The notes below the pieces were generated by a model, which was not told where the DNA came from, made no database searches, and saw only the letters and a list, made by a program, of their open reading frames with translations. From assembly GCA_023395515.1 (NCBI GenBank), contig JAEWZB010000005.1, positions 1-20,797 on the forward strand: DNA of 20,797 nt, read 5' to 3'. Below are positions 8,395-15,574 of the stretch, piece by piece (within the stretch, counting starts at the first letter, position 1; every line of letters starts with the position of its first letter). A program made the position numbers and the translations under genes. The DNA is from Bacillota bacterium (GTDB taxonomy: Bacteria; Bacillota; Syntrophomonadia; Syntrophomonadales; Syntrophomonadaceae).

Positions 8395-8433
8395 AGTGCG
8401 ACAGGGATAAACTAATTCCTGCCGCACTTTTTT
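8395..8433 (+). terminator. Terminator after coaD
   Basis: AGTGCG-A-CAGG pairs with CCTG-C-CGCACT, one mismatch, followed by a T run. The hairpin lies between convergent coaD and the gene at 8489, but the T run serves the plus strand. Confidence 0.85.
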
Positions 8434-8488
8434 ATAAGCATAACCTGAAGATCACAAGCCAGCAGTAAGCAAGCCAAGTTTTTCTAAA

Positions 8489-9019
8489 TTAATCTTCGAT
8501 TAGTTTTAGCCCTTTCATACACCGGGCCGCTAAATCCTGGTAAAGCTTAGTGGCAATTTGATTATAGACTAACATGGTATCATCAATATCCTTCACTATT
8601 TTAGCCGGGTTGCCCATGGCTACTTTGCGCTCCGGTATAGTTTTACGAGGGGGCAAAACACTGCCGGCTGCCAGCAGGGATTCTTTTTCTATTATGGTTT
8701 CACTATTAATTACCGAGCCCATTCCTACGGTAGAATTGGATTTAATAATACAGGGGCCATGGACAATGGCCCCATGTCCAATTAGTACATTAGTTTCAAA
8801 TACCGCGGTAGTTTCGGGTTCAGAATGGATAACACAGTTTTCCTGTATATTAGAACCGTCTCCGATTATGATGTTGCCATAGTCTCCCCTTACTATGGCC
8901 CCTGCACCTACATAACAATTTTCTCCCAAGATAACCTCTCCAATTATTACGGCTTGCGGATGTATAAATGTAGTATCAGGAATTATAGGTCTTTTTCCTT
9001 CAAATTCATATAAAGGCAT
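8489..9019 (-). CDS. Gamma-carbonic-anhydrase-fold hexapeptide protein (PaaY/CaiE/YrdA-like)
   Basis: Left-handed beta-helix protein, 176 residues. I prefer the ATG at 9019 (MPLYEFEGKRPIIPD) because GGGAG lies just upstream; the longer reading from 9046 has no ribosome site. The three metal-binding histidines of the gamma-carbonic anhydrase family are in place: His65 (CVIH), His82 (IGHG), His87 (VHG), with Arg44, Asp46 and Gln59 also conserved. Overall the sequence, especially RGDYGNIIIGDGSNIQENC and the tail YQDLAARC, resembles PaaY and CaiE more than plain YrdA. PaaY is a thioesterase linked to phenylacetate breakdown and CaiE is linked to carnitine metabolism, so a CoA-related role beside fatty-acid genes is possible, but carbonic anhydrase activity or no activity are alternatives. 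Confidence 0.85.
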   Translation of the reverse strand: MPLYEFEGKRPIIPDTTFIHPQAVIIGEVILGENCYVGAGAIVRGDYGNIIIGDGSNIQENCVIHSEPETTAVFETNVLIGHGAIVHGPCIIKSNSTVGMGSVINSETIIEKESLLAAGSVLPPRKTIPERKVAMGNPAKIVKDIDDTMLVYNQIATKLYQDLAARCMKGLKLIED

Positions 9020-9093
9020 TAGTATTCTCCCATCTTTTTTATACATACTTATATGAAGCTTAAGAAAAATCCTGCTTAAAACTAGTTAAGTTT

Positions 9094-9121
9094 TTGAAAT
9101 CAGTTTATTTATGGGTATAAT
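9094..9121 (+). promoter_or_regulatory. Sigma-A promoter for hslO
   Basis: TTGAAA (9094-9099), 16-base spacer, TATAAT (9116-9121). Close to consensus and 31 bp before the start codon. Confidence 0.75.
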
Positions 9122-9152
9122 TAACTAATATGAAAAATAGAAAGGCATTTTT

Positions 9153-10040
9153 ATGATAGATAAAGATTATTTAATTAAAGCAGTAGATAAAGAACGCCAA
9201 GTAAGAATTACTCTGGCCCATACTACCAAGCTGGTGGCAGAAGCCCACCGCAGGCATAACACTTCGGCAACAGCTTCCGCAGCTTTAGGCCGAGTATTGA
9301 CTGCCGCCTTAATGATGGGCAGTGACCTTAAAGGTGAAAAAGATGTCCTGACTCTTAGGGTAGTAGGAAATGGTGCAGCCGGTGCCATTGTGGCAACTGT
9401 AGATAGCCATGGTAATGGCCGGGCTTTAATATCTAACCCGGCAGCCGATGTACCTTCCAAATATCCGGGTAAACTTGATGTCAGTGGTATTGTAGGGCAG
9501 GAAGGGTATTTGGAAGTAATTAAAGATATTGGTTTAAAACAATCTTTTATGGGCAGAGTGGAATTAGTAAGCGGAGAAATTGGGGAAGATCTGGCTAAAT
9601 ATTTTGCTATGTCGGAACAGATTCCTTCCTTAGTATCATTAGGAGTATTAGTTGACCGGGATCTTAGTATATTAGCGGCGGGAGGTATTCTGGTACAAGC
9701 AATGCCTGGTGCTGATGATAAACTTTTAGAAATTATTGAAAAAAATGCATTAAATATGGGTCCCGTTAGTAATTTAGTATTAGAGAGTATTACCTTAGAA
9801 GATATCTTAAGCAGAATTTTTGCAGGTATAGGATATGAGGTTTTAAGTGAGTCACCCTTAAGTTTTAATTGTAATTGCAGTAGTGATAGGTTAAAAACTA
9901 TACTGGCTAGTTTTTCTGAGGCTGAATTACAGGATATTTATGAAAAAGAAGGTATTTTAGAAGCCCAGTGCAATTTTTGCAATGAAGTCTATAATTTTAA
10001 CTTAGAGGAAATATTAGCTGAAAAAGACAAAAAGCCTTAG
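9153..10040 (+). CDS. hslO: Redox-regulated chaperone Hsp33
   Basis: Cytosolic holdase that becomes active when oxidative stress breaks its zinc centre. 295 residues, the usual length. The N-terminal core starts DYLIKAVDKERQVRITLAHT and includes ALGRVLTAALMMGSDLKG and GNGRALISNPAADVP. The C-terminal redox switch is a CxC-x30-CxxC zinc site: Cys240, Cys242, Cys273 and Cys276. ATG 9153 follows GAAAGG. It has its own promoter, and its stop codon lies inside the palindrome that ends the convergent rpmB transcript. Confidence 0.97.
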   Translation: MIDKDYLIKAVDKERQVRITLAHTTKLVAEAHRRHNTSATASAALGRVLTAALMMGSDLKGEKDVLTLRVVGNGAAGAIVATVDSHGNGRALISNPAADVPSKYPGKLDVSGIVGQEGYLEVIKDIGLKQSFMGRVELVSGEIGEDLAKYFAMSEQIPSLVSLGVLVDRDLSILAAGGILVQAMPGADDKLLEIIEKNALNMGPVSNLVLESITLEDILSRIFAGIGYEVLSESPLSFNCNCSSDRLKTILASFSEAELQDIYEKEGILEAQCNFCNEVYNFNLEEILAEKDKKP

Positions 10041-10054
10041 ATGATCTAAGGCTT
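10032..10054 (-). terminator. Palindromic terminator between convergent hslO and rpmB
   Basis: AAGCCTTAGAT/ATCTAAGGCTT, 11 bp on each side of a single base; in RNA the centre would open into a loop. It includes the hslO stop codon. On the minus strand it is followed by CTTTTTGTCTTTTT, so it mainly serves rpmB; it may also slow hslO transcription. Confidence 0.75.
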
Positions 10055-10060
10055 ATACCG

Positions 10061-10249
10061 TTAAATGGCTCTATGGACTTTACCAGAACGTAAACAACGG
10101 GTACAGACATAAATTTTTTTTGGAGTTCCTTCAACTATTGCTTTAACTCGTTGTATATTTGGTTTCCATTGACGGTTAGTCCTAATGTGGGAGTGGCTGT
10201 ATTGCTTACCAAATGAAACGCCTTTCCCGCATACTTCACATTTAGCCAT
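10061..10249 (-). CDS. rpmB: 50S ribosomal protein L28
   Basis: 62 residues, full length. MAKCEVCGKG and VCTRCLRSGK give the zinc-ribbon cysteines 4, 7, 49 and 52, so this is the zinc-binding (C+) form. The ribosome site GAGAGGGGG lies upstream. Its position divergent to yloU-yloV is the standard Firmicute arrangement. Confidence 0.97.
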   Translation of the reverse strand: MAKCEVCGKGVSFGKQYSHSHIRTNRQWKPNIQRVKAIVEGTPKKIYVCTRCLRSGKVHRAI

Positions 10250-10286
10250 TCTTATTGCCCCCTCTCAAAATGCAATGCACTTAAAC

Positions 10287-10315
10287 ATTTTACCAAAGAC
10301 CAGTGCAAAGGGCAA
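10287..10315 (-). promoter_or_regulatory. Candidate promoter for rpmB
   Basis: Minus strand TTGCCC (10315-10310), 17-base spacer, TAAAAT (10292-10287). Confidence 0.5.
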
Positions 10316-10426
10316 GAAGAAGGAATAAATATTGAATTATAGAATTTCTTTATATATTATAAGTATTATTAAAAATCTAATGATGATAGTATAATGTTAT
10401 TAATTTTGAATTGTTAATGAATGCAT

Positions 10427-10470
10427 GGAAAGCTTAAGCTTTCCTGATTAAAATTATTGCTTGAATCAGG
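10427..10470 (+). promoter_or_regulatory. Overlapping hairpins in the yloU leader
   Basis: A perfect 18-bp palindrome GGAAAGCTTAAGCTTTCC (10427-10444) shares its last two bases with a second dyad CCTGATT (10443-10449)/AATCAGG (10464-10470). The second stem ends just before the ribosome site AAAAGGAGGG. They could compete or stack in the mRNA leader, or the palindrome could be a protein-binding site. A TATAAT-like -10 is seen at 10390-10395 without a clear -35. Confidence 0.45.
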
Positions 10471-10493
10471 TTATAAAAAGGAGGGAGCTTAGA

Positions 10494-10856
10494 ATGTTTA
10501 AAGTAAAGACAACCGAGTTGGGAGATATATTTGTAGATGAAGAGGTTGTAGAAACTATTGCCGGACTTGCTACTATTGATTGTTATGGGTTAGTAGGTAT
10601 GGTTCCCCATAATATTCAATCAGGAATTTCAAGTATATTAGGTATGGAATCAATTCGTAAAGGTGTGGCGGTGAGTCGGTCCGAAAATGGGCTGGTGGTA
10701 GATGTTCATGTTATAGTTGGTTATGGTATTAAGATAAGCGAAGTAGCCTATAATATAATGCAAAAAGTAAGCTATGTACTGGAGAATAATGCCGGTTTGC
10801 CAGTTGCTGCAGTTAATGTGAATGTCAAAGGAGTCAAAGTTCTTAGAGAAGCATAG
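10494..10856 (+). CDS. yloU: Asp23/Gls24 family protein (YloU-like)
   Basis: 120 residues from ATG 10494, chosen because AAAAGGAGGGAGC lies just upstream; a TTG in frame at 10461 would put the ribosome site inside the gene. The family pattern is seen: VDEEVVETIAGLATIDCYGLVGM, then VDVHVIVGYGIKISEVAYNI and VAAVNVNVKGV. Members are small proteins linked to envelope or alkaline stress whose biochemical role is unclear. It is 15 bp upstream of the fakA-like gene, a pairing conserved in Firmicutes, so the two are co-transcribed. Confidence 0.9.
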   Translation: MFKVKTTELGDIFVDEEVVETIAGLATIDCYGLVGMVPHNIQSGISSILGMESIRKGVAVSRSENGLVVDVHVIVGYGIKISEVAYNIMQKVSYVLENNAGLPVAAVNVNVKGVKVLREA

Positions 10857-10871
10857 GGGAGGATTATAACG

Positions 10872-12506
10872 TTGAGTTTAGAGTTATTGAACGGTACAGA
10901 TTGGGTAAGAAGCATTAAAGCAGGATGTATTAAACTTGAACATAACCGCGATAAAGTAGACTTGCTTAATGTATTCCCTGTACCAGATGGGGATACGGGA
11001 ACAAATATGTATCTAACCCTAATATCGGCTGTAAAAGAAGGAGAAAAGAATATTGATAAACCCCTGGGCAAAATAACTAAGGCGGTTTCTATGGGTTCTT
11101 TAATGGGGGCGCGTGGAAACTCGGGAGTAATAATGTCACAGGTATTTCGCGGTATGGCTAAAGTGTTGGAAACTAAAAATGAAGCTACGGCTATGGATGT
11201 GGCTTTAGCCTTAAAAGCCGGCTCCGATACTGCTTATAAAGCGGTGATGAAACCCGTTGAAGGTACTATCCTTACCGTAATAAGAGAAGTAGCCGGTGCT
11301 TGTGAAAATGAGGCTAAGAAACAGAACGATATAGTAGCCTGTTTGTTAGCAGGAATTCAAAAAGGTTATGAGACTCTGGAAAAAACCCCTTTAATGTTAC
11401 CAGTTTTAAAAGAAGCTGGAGTAGTAGATGCCGGTGGTCAAGGATTATTATTTTTCCTGGAAGGTATGGTAGAAGGATTAGCCCAAGATAATGATATTGA
11501 GCTAGATACATATAAAGAACATCTAGTAAGCCGAATGGAAAGTAGAGCTAAAGAAAGTATTGAATTAGAGTTTCAATATTGTACCGAGCTTTTAATCAGA
11601 GATTGTAATAATCCGGATTTGGAAGATATAAGAGATCATCTGGGACCATTAGGAGACTCCATGCTGGTAGTCGGTGATGAAGATATAGTAAAAGTACACA
11701 TTCACTCTAACCACCCGGGCAAGGTTTTGGAAACTTGTCTCCAGTGGGGAGGTTTAAGTGATATTAAAATCAATAATATGTTAGAAGAAGCCCACGAACA
11801 ACTGCTTAACTGGGAAAAACAAGACCCCCTGCCTGCTAAGCCCAAAAAGATTGGCCTGGTGGCAGTAGGAGTAGGTAAGGGAATAACAGATATTTTAAAT
11901 AGTTTAGGTGTAGATATGGTGGTTGAAGGCGGGCAAACTATGAACCCTAGTACCGAAGAATTGCTAAATGCTTGTAACTCGGTGCAGGCCGAATCAATCA
12001 TAATTCTGCCCAACAATAGCAATATTATAATGGCAGCCCAGCAGGTAACCCACTTAACCGATAAAGAGGTTTTAGTAGTTCCTACTAAATCAGTAATGCA
12101 AGCTATTACAGCCTTGATTGCTTTTGATGCCGAAGGAGAAGTCCTGGAAGTGGCGGAAGCCATGAGTGCGGAAATACAAAATGTTAAATATGCTGAAATT
12201 ACCCATGCTGTCCGTGATTCTTCTATTAATGGACTTAGCATTCAAGACGGGGATATAATAGGGATTATTTCCGGTAAGATTTCTCTGGTAGCTGAAACGG
12301 TAGAAGATGCTTTACTAAAAGTAATTGAGAAAATGATGAATGTTGATGATGATAGTGAGCTTATTACCTTTTTCCATGGTGAGCAGGTAAGTGAAGAGGA
12401 AGCCAGGGCGGCTAAGGAAAAAGTGGAACAGCAATTTCCTGACTGTGAAGTTGAAGTCCACTATGGCGGTCAACCCCATTATAGTTACTGGCTATCAGTT
12501 GAATAA
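10872..12506 (+). CDS. fakA: DAK2/DhaL-domain fatty acid kinase ATP-binding subunit (YloV/FakA-like)
   Basis: 544 residues from TTG 10872 after GGGGAGG. The N-terminal DhaL kinase domain (about 1-200) has PVPDGDTGTNM at 36-46, where Asp39 and Asp41 would hold magnesium and ATP, and GSLMGARGNSGVIMSQ. The middle domain carries Cys237 and the HIHSNHPG motif with His276 and His278, positions that match the metal-site residues known for FakA. The C-terminal domain (about 320-544) completes the family length. FakA works with a DegV-like FakB carrier to phosphorylate exogenous fatty acids for membrane lipid synthesis; no FakB is in this window. Previously annotated in many genomes as a dihydroxyacetone kinase-like protein. 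Terminated by the hairpin at 12522. Confidence 0.92.
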   Translation: MSLELLNGTDWVRSIKAGCIKLEHNRDKVDLLNVFPVPDGDTGTNMYLTLISAVKEGEKNIDKPLGKITKAVSMGSLMGARGNSGVIMSQVFRGMAKVLETKNEATAMDVALALKAGSDTAYKAVMKPVEGTILTVIREVAGACENEAKKQNDIVACLLAGIQKGYETLEKTPLMLPVLKEAGVVDAGGQGLLFFLEGMVEGLAQDNDIELDTYKEHLVSRMESRAKESIELEFQYCTELLIRDCNNPDLEDIRDHLGPLGDSMLVVGDEDIVKVHIHSNHPGKVLETCLQWGGLSDIKINNMLEEAHEQLLNWEKQDPLPAKPKKIGLVAVGVGKGITDILNSLGVDMVVEGGQTMNPSTEELLNACNSVQAESIIILPNNSNIIMAAQQVTHLTDKEVLVVPTKSVMQAITALIAFDAEGEVLEVAEAMSAEIQNVKYAEITHAVRDSSINGLSIQDGDIIGIISGKISLVAETVEDALLKVIEKMMNVDDDSELITFFHGEQVSEEEARAAKEKVEQQFPDCEVEVHYGGQPHYSYWLSVE

Positions 12507-12521
12507 TATTTAAAAAAAGAG

Positions 12522-12560
12522 AGGGGTAAGGCACCAGGCTTTATCCCTTTTAGTATTTTT
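12522..12560 (+). terminator. Terminator after the fakA-like gene
   Basis: AGGGGTAAGG pairs with CTTTATCCCT (10 bp with two G-U pairs) around a 7-base loop, followed by TTTTAGTATTTTT. Confidence 0.75.
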
Positions 12561-12611
12561 AGGTTAAAATAATTATAGATAGGGATTATTGCGGAAAAAT
12601 AAATCCGCCTT

Positions 12612-12633
12612 GTTGAATATATAAATATTCAAC
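12612..12633. repeat. 22-bp near-perfect palindrome matching the ends of the 15304 element
   Basis: GTTGAATAT at the left and ATATTCAAC at the right around ATAA. Its first 19 bases are identical to 15304-15322, the left end of the structured element, and its last bases match that element's right end. It lies about 55 bp upstream of recG. It may be a remnant or minimal form of the same repeat family, or a binding site. A small dyad GCGGA/TCCGC (12591-12608) sits just upstream. Confidence 0.7.
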
Positions 12634-12687
12634 TAACGGGTACTCTTTTCGCAGCAAAATTGGCTGTTTAAATTTATGGAGGATTTT

Positions 12688-14706
12688 ATGGATAGGCTGT
12701 TTGGTGATATTCAATATATTAAAGGGATTGGGCCTAAAAGGGTTAAGCTATTGTCCAGATTAAATATTAAATCGGCTTTTGATTTACTTTGGCATATGCC
12801 CAGGGCTTTTTTGAATAGAGATAATTTTCAAAGCATTGCCGAAGTTAAAATTGGTGAACAGGCTAGTTTAAAGGGCCGAGTAGTTGCGGTGAAAAAGCAG
12901 CGGGCCCGAAGTGGTATGCAGATATTTAAGGCTATGGTTCAGGATAAATCGGGATTTATTCAAGCGGTATGGTTTAACCAGCCCTATCTGGAAAGCTATG
13001 TTAAGCCGGGTATTGAAATATATATAAGCGGCAAAACCAAAAGCTCCTACGAAGGCTTGGAATTAAATGTAACTGATTATGAAATTATGGATAGTTTTAT
13101 AAATACCAGAAAGATCTTGCCTATTTATCCTTTAACAGAAGGGCTTAATCAAAAATTTATGCGTACGGTAATGCTCAATGTATTAGATGATTATCTGGCC
13201 TTTTATCCCGAAATATTCCCTGCTCATATTAGGGACCAACATGATTTAAGTGATATTAAAACGGCCTTTCGTAATATGCATTTTCCCACCAGTCGTGAAG
13301 CTTATGCAGCCGCGCGAAAAAGATTAGCTTTAGAAGAATTATTTTTATTTCAATTAAGTATTGACAAGCCGGCCCTGCCTTCCGGAGGTATTATACATAA
13401 AGAGAAGACTGCTTTAGTTTCTGCCATAATGAACAGTTTGCCTTTTAAGCTTACTAATGCTCAAAACCGGGTTTTACAAGAGATATTCAGGGATATGGAA
13501 AAACCTTTACCTATGAACCGGCTTATTCAAGGTGATGTAGGTTCAGGAAAAACTGCGGTAGCTGCTTTAGCTATGGCTAAATGTGTCGCCAGTGGTTTCC
13601 AAAGCGTTCTGATGGCCCCTACGGAAATACTAGCTGACCAGCACTTCAGCTCTTTAACTAAGTTTTTTAGCCAATCCCAGGTAGTAATTGCCCGTTTAAC
13701 CGGTTCAACTCCGGCGGCAGAAAAAAGAATGATCCTGGAGGCGGTAGTGCAAGGCAATATTGATATATTAATTGGTACTCATGCTTTAATCCAGGGGGAT
13801 GTTATTTTTCAAAACCTGGGTTTAGCAGTTATAGATGAACAGCATAGGTTTGGAGTAAAACAAAGAGCTGCTTTAGCTAATAAAGGAACTTTTCCCGATG
13901 TATTAGTAATGACGGCTACCCCGATTCCCCGTACTCTAGCTTTAACTGTTTATGGGGATTTGGACCTTTCCGTAATAGATGAGATGCCCCCGGGCCGCAT
14001 TCCGGTTAAGACTTTATATGTTAAAAGCTCTCACCGCCACAAAGTTTATAATTTTATTCGCAATGAACTGAAAGAGGGTAAACAAGTATATGTGGTATGT
14101 CCTCTAGTGGAAGAATCGGAAAAACAAGATTTACAGGCGGCGGTAACTTTATATGAAGATTTAAAAAGTAATATTATGCAGGATTTCAAGGTAGGGCTAT
14201 TACATGGCCGTTTAAAGGCGGCGGAAAAAGATTATATAATGAGCCGGTTTAAAGAGGGAGCCTTAGATTTATTAGTCTCCACTACGGTGATAGAAGTTGG
14301 GGTAGATGTTCCCAATGCTTCCATCATAGTTATCGAACAAGCGGAAAGATTTGGTTTGTCCCAATTACATCAGTTACGGGGCAGAGTGGGAAGGGGTAAT
14401 ATTGAATCTTACTGTTTTTTAATAGCTGAACCTAAAACTGAAGAAGCCTTAAAAAGATTAAAAGTTATGGAAAAAACTAATGACGGATTTGTGTTAGCTA
14501 ATGAAGATTTAAATATAAGGGGGCCCGGTGATTTTTGGGGAGTCAGACAACATGGGCTGGATCAATTAAAGGTGGCTAATTTGGCTAAAGACCAAAGGTT
14601 AATTGAATTGAGTAAAAAAATTCTTAATGAAAATAATGATTTTAAAAATCTACATTATTATATAAATAAAAAATTTAATAAAGATCATGAAATTGCGCCT
14701 AACTAA
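12688..14706 (+). CDS. recG: ATP-dependent DNA helicase RecG
   Basis: Branch-migrating helicase that remodels stalled forks and Holliday junctions. 672 residues from ATG 12688, preceded by GGAGG at a 5-base spacing; an in-frame ATG at 12676 overlaps that site. The N-terminal wedge/OB-fold domain (about 1-230) begins with YIKGIGPKRVKLL. Helicase motifs in order: GDVGSGKTAVA (Walker A), MAPTEILADQH, IDEQHRFGVKQR (DEQH box), MTATPIPRTL, LHGRLKAAEKD, VSTTVIEVGVDVPN and QLRGRVGRG. The end has the RecG-typical GPGDFWGVRQHG. Genes for sdaA that sit between yloV and recG in Bacillus are absent here. Confidence 0.97.
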   Translation: MDRLFGDIQYIKGIGPKRVKLLSRLNIKSAFDLLWHMPRAFLNRDNFQSIAEVKIGEQASLKGRVVAVKKQRARSGMQIFKAMVQDKSGFIQAVWFNQPYLESYVKPGIEIYISGKTKSSYEGLELNVTDYEIMDSFINTRKILPIYPLTEGLNQKFMRTVMLNVLDDYLAFYPEIFPAHIRDQHDLSDIKTAFRNMHFPTSREAYAAARKRLALEELFLFQLSIDKPALPSGGIIHKEKTALVSAIMNSLPFKLTNAQNRVLQEIFRDMEKPLPMNRLIQGDVGSGKTAVAALAMAKCVASGFQSVLMAPTEILADQHFSSLTKFFSQSQVVIARLTGSTPAAEKRMILEAVVQGNIDILIGTHALIQGDVIFQNLGLAVIDEQHRFGVKQRAALANKGTFPDVLVMTATPIPRTLALTVYGDLDLSVIDEMPPGRIPVKTLYVKSSHRHKVYNFIRNELKEGKQVYVVCPLVEESEKQDLQAAVTLYEDLKSNIMQDFKVGLLHGRLKAAEKDYIMSRFKEGALDLLVSTTVIEVGVDVPNASIIVIEQAERFGLSQLHQLRGRVGRGNIESYCFLIAEPKTEEALKRLKVMEKTNDGFVLANEDLNIRGPGDFWGVRQHGLDQLKVANLAKDQRLIELSKKILNENNDFKNLHYYINKKFNKDHEIAPN

Positions 14707-14756
14707 AGTCAACTTATGATTTTAGTAATAAAAAAATTGAAAATTATCAATCCTAT

Positions 14757-14780
14757 AACTGCAGTCATCTGCAGTTTTTT
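14757..14780 (+). terminator. Terminator after recG
   Basis: AACTGCAG-TCAT-CTGCAGTT, an 8-bp perfect stem with 4-base loop, running into a T tract. Confidence 0.9.
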
Positions 14781-14822
14781 ATTTTGGAAAATAAAAAAAA
14801 TAAAATATTAAGGGGGCAAATT

Positions 14823-14951
14823 ATGACTAAGGTTAAGGACTTAGAGAAGCTAAAGTTCGAAGTATCCCAAGAAATAGGCAAAAATGAAAAAGACGAATAT
14901 AAATCAAATAGGAAAAAATCTAAAATCAATGAAAATACTTCTAGCATATAA
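14823..14951 (+). CDS. 42-residue SASP-like small protein
   Basis: Short gene: ATG 14823 follows AAGGGGGCAAATT, a good ribosome site, and runs to TAA at 14951. Residues 7-19, LEKLKFEVSQEIG, match the first conserved block of alpha/beta small acid-soluble spore proteins, including the K-F-E site cut by GPR (here Glu13-Val14). The second block of that family, the DNA-binding GxLTxRxxGxxGG region, is missing; instead residues 20-42 are charged and polar (NEKDEYKSNRKKSK then INENTSSI). It directly precedes a true SASP gene and is near gpr, so a spore role is likely. It could be a degenerate SASP, a new small spore protein used as an amino-acid store, or a pseudogene fragment. No frameshift restoring the second block was seen. 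Confidence 0.65.
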   Translation: MTKVKDLEKLKFEVSQEIGKNEKDEYKSNRKKSKINENTSSI

Positions 14952-14972
14952 CTTTTTTCTTCGGACACAATA
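14944..14972 (+). promoter_or_regulatory. Sigma-G-like promoter for the SASP gene
   Basis: AGCATA (GCATA at 14944-14948), 17-base spacer, CACAATA (14966-14972). This fits the forespore sigma-G pattern (GNATA and CATNNTA) with one mismatch and overlaps the stop codon of the 42-residue gene. Confidence 0.55.
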
Positions 14973-15002
14973 AGATTACACTAACAAAGGAGGTGAATTT
15001 AA

Positions 15003-15218
15003 ATGGCGAAGAGCAGTAATCAACTTTTAGTTCCTCAAGCTAGAGCAGCAATGGATCAGTTTAAAATGGAAGCTGCCCAGGAAGTTGGAGTTACCTTAAA
15101 ACAAGGTTACAATGGAGACCTAACTTCACGTCAGGCTGGTAGTATTGGTGGACAGATGGTTAAGAAAATGATATACGATTATCAGCAGAGACAAGCTGGT
15201 TCCGGTACTATGTCTTAA
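15003..15218 (+). CDS. Alpha/beta-type small acid-soluble spore protein
   Basis: 71 residues. It coats and protects spore DNA in the forespore. The GPR cleavage block is FKMEAAQEVGV, with the cut expected after Glu23. The DNA-binding block is GYNGDLTSRQAGSIGG followed by QMVKKMI. AAAGGAGGTG precedes ATG 15003, and a sigma-G-like promoter lies upstream. It ends with its own strong terminator. The cognate protease gene gpr lies about 360 bp downstream on the other strand. Confidence 0.95.
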   Translation: MAKSSNQLLVPQARAAMDQFKMEAAQEVGVTLKQGYNGDLTSRQAGSIGGQMVKKMIYDYQQRQAGSGTMS

Positions 15219-15247
15219 TTAATATGAAATACTAATATACTATTAAA

Positions 15248-15278
15248 AAACAAGCGGATGCAATTTATCCGCTTGTTT
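15248..15278 (+). terminator. Terminator after the SASP gene
   Basis: AAACAAGCGGAT pairs perfectly with ATCCGCTTGTTT around a 7-base loop. Confidence 0.85.
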
Positions 15279-15303
15279 CCATTAAAAAATGTATTATGCA
15301 TTA

Positions 15304-15510
15304 GTTGAATATATAAATATTCCGTCACTAGCCTCCGCATGGGGATACACCAACTGCTTGGCGCAATAAGACAGGGGGAACGGGCCAAAATCACATCGTG
15401 TTCAGTGGCCCGCTCTCCCCATCCGTGGGGCTCGCCCCCTTTCTTATTGAGCTTTCGCAGGGTGTATCCGCCATGCTACGTCAATGTTCCTCCATATTTA
15501 TACATTCAAC
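15304..15510. repeat. 207-bp structured element with terminal inverted repeats
   Basis: The ends, GTTGAATATATAAATAT (15304-15320) and ATATTTATACATTCAAC (15494-15510), pair over 17 positions with one mismatch. Inside are nested arms: 15337-15351 (GCATGGGGATACACC) with 15461-15476, one bulge; 15364-15378 (CAATAAGACAGGGGG) with 15435-15449, one mismatch; then two side hairpins, CGGGCCA/TGGCCCG (15381-15412) and CCCCA-TCCG-TGGGG (15417-15430). The core is visibly GC-rich against the AT-rich flanks. No convincing gene lies in it. It looks like a MITE-type element or the gene of a structured RNA. No obvious target duplication is seen at the ends. Confidence 0.75.
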
Positions 15511-15574
15511 ATGTTGATTTGAGGTTTCCAGTGGAATCAAACTTAGATTAAAATTTAAGAATTAGAAATTAATG

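Larger units (their letters stand above)
15219..15574. other. 356-bp intergenic region between convergent SASP and gpr genes
   Basis: It holds the SASP terminator, the 207-bp structured element, and about 60 bp of plain AT-rich sequence. Next to the right end of the element is a short palindrome TCAACATGTTGA. No separate gpr terminator is evident. Confidence 0.6.

Noticed and set aside
11702..12241. 179-codon minus-strand open frame
   Set aside because: Antisense shadow of the fakA-like gene; no ribosome site or family features.
14765..14968. Minus-strand open frame opposite the 42-residue gene
   Set aside because: It is rich in F, L and S because it reads lysine-rich coding DNA backwards; no ribosome site was found.
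15339..15551. 71-codon open frame on the plus strand within the structured element
   Set aside because: It lies across nested hairpin arms, has no ribosome site and gives no recognisable protein; the open frame is explained by the GC-rich palindrome.
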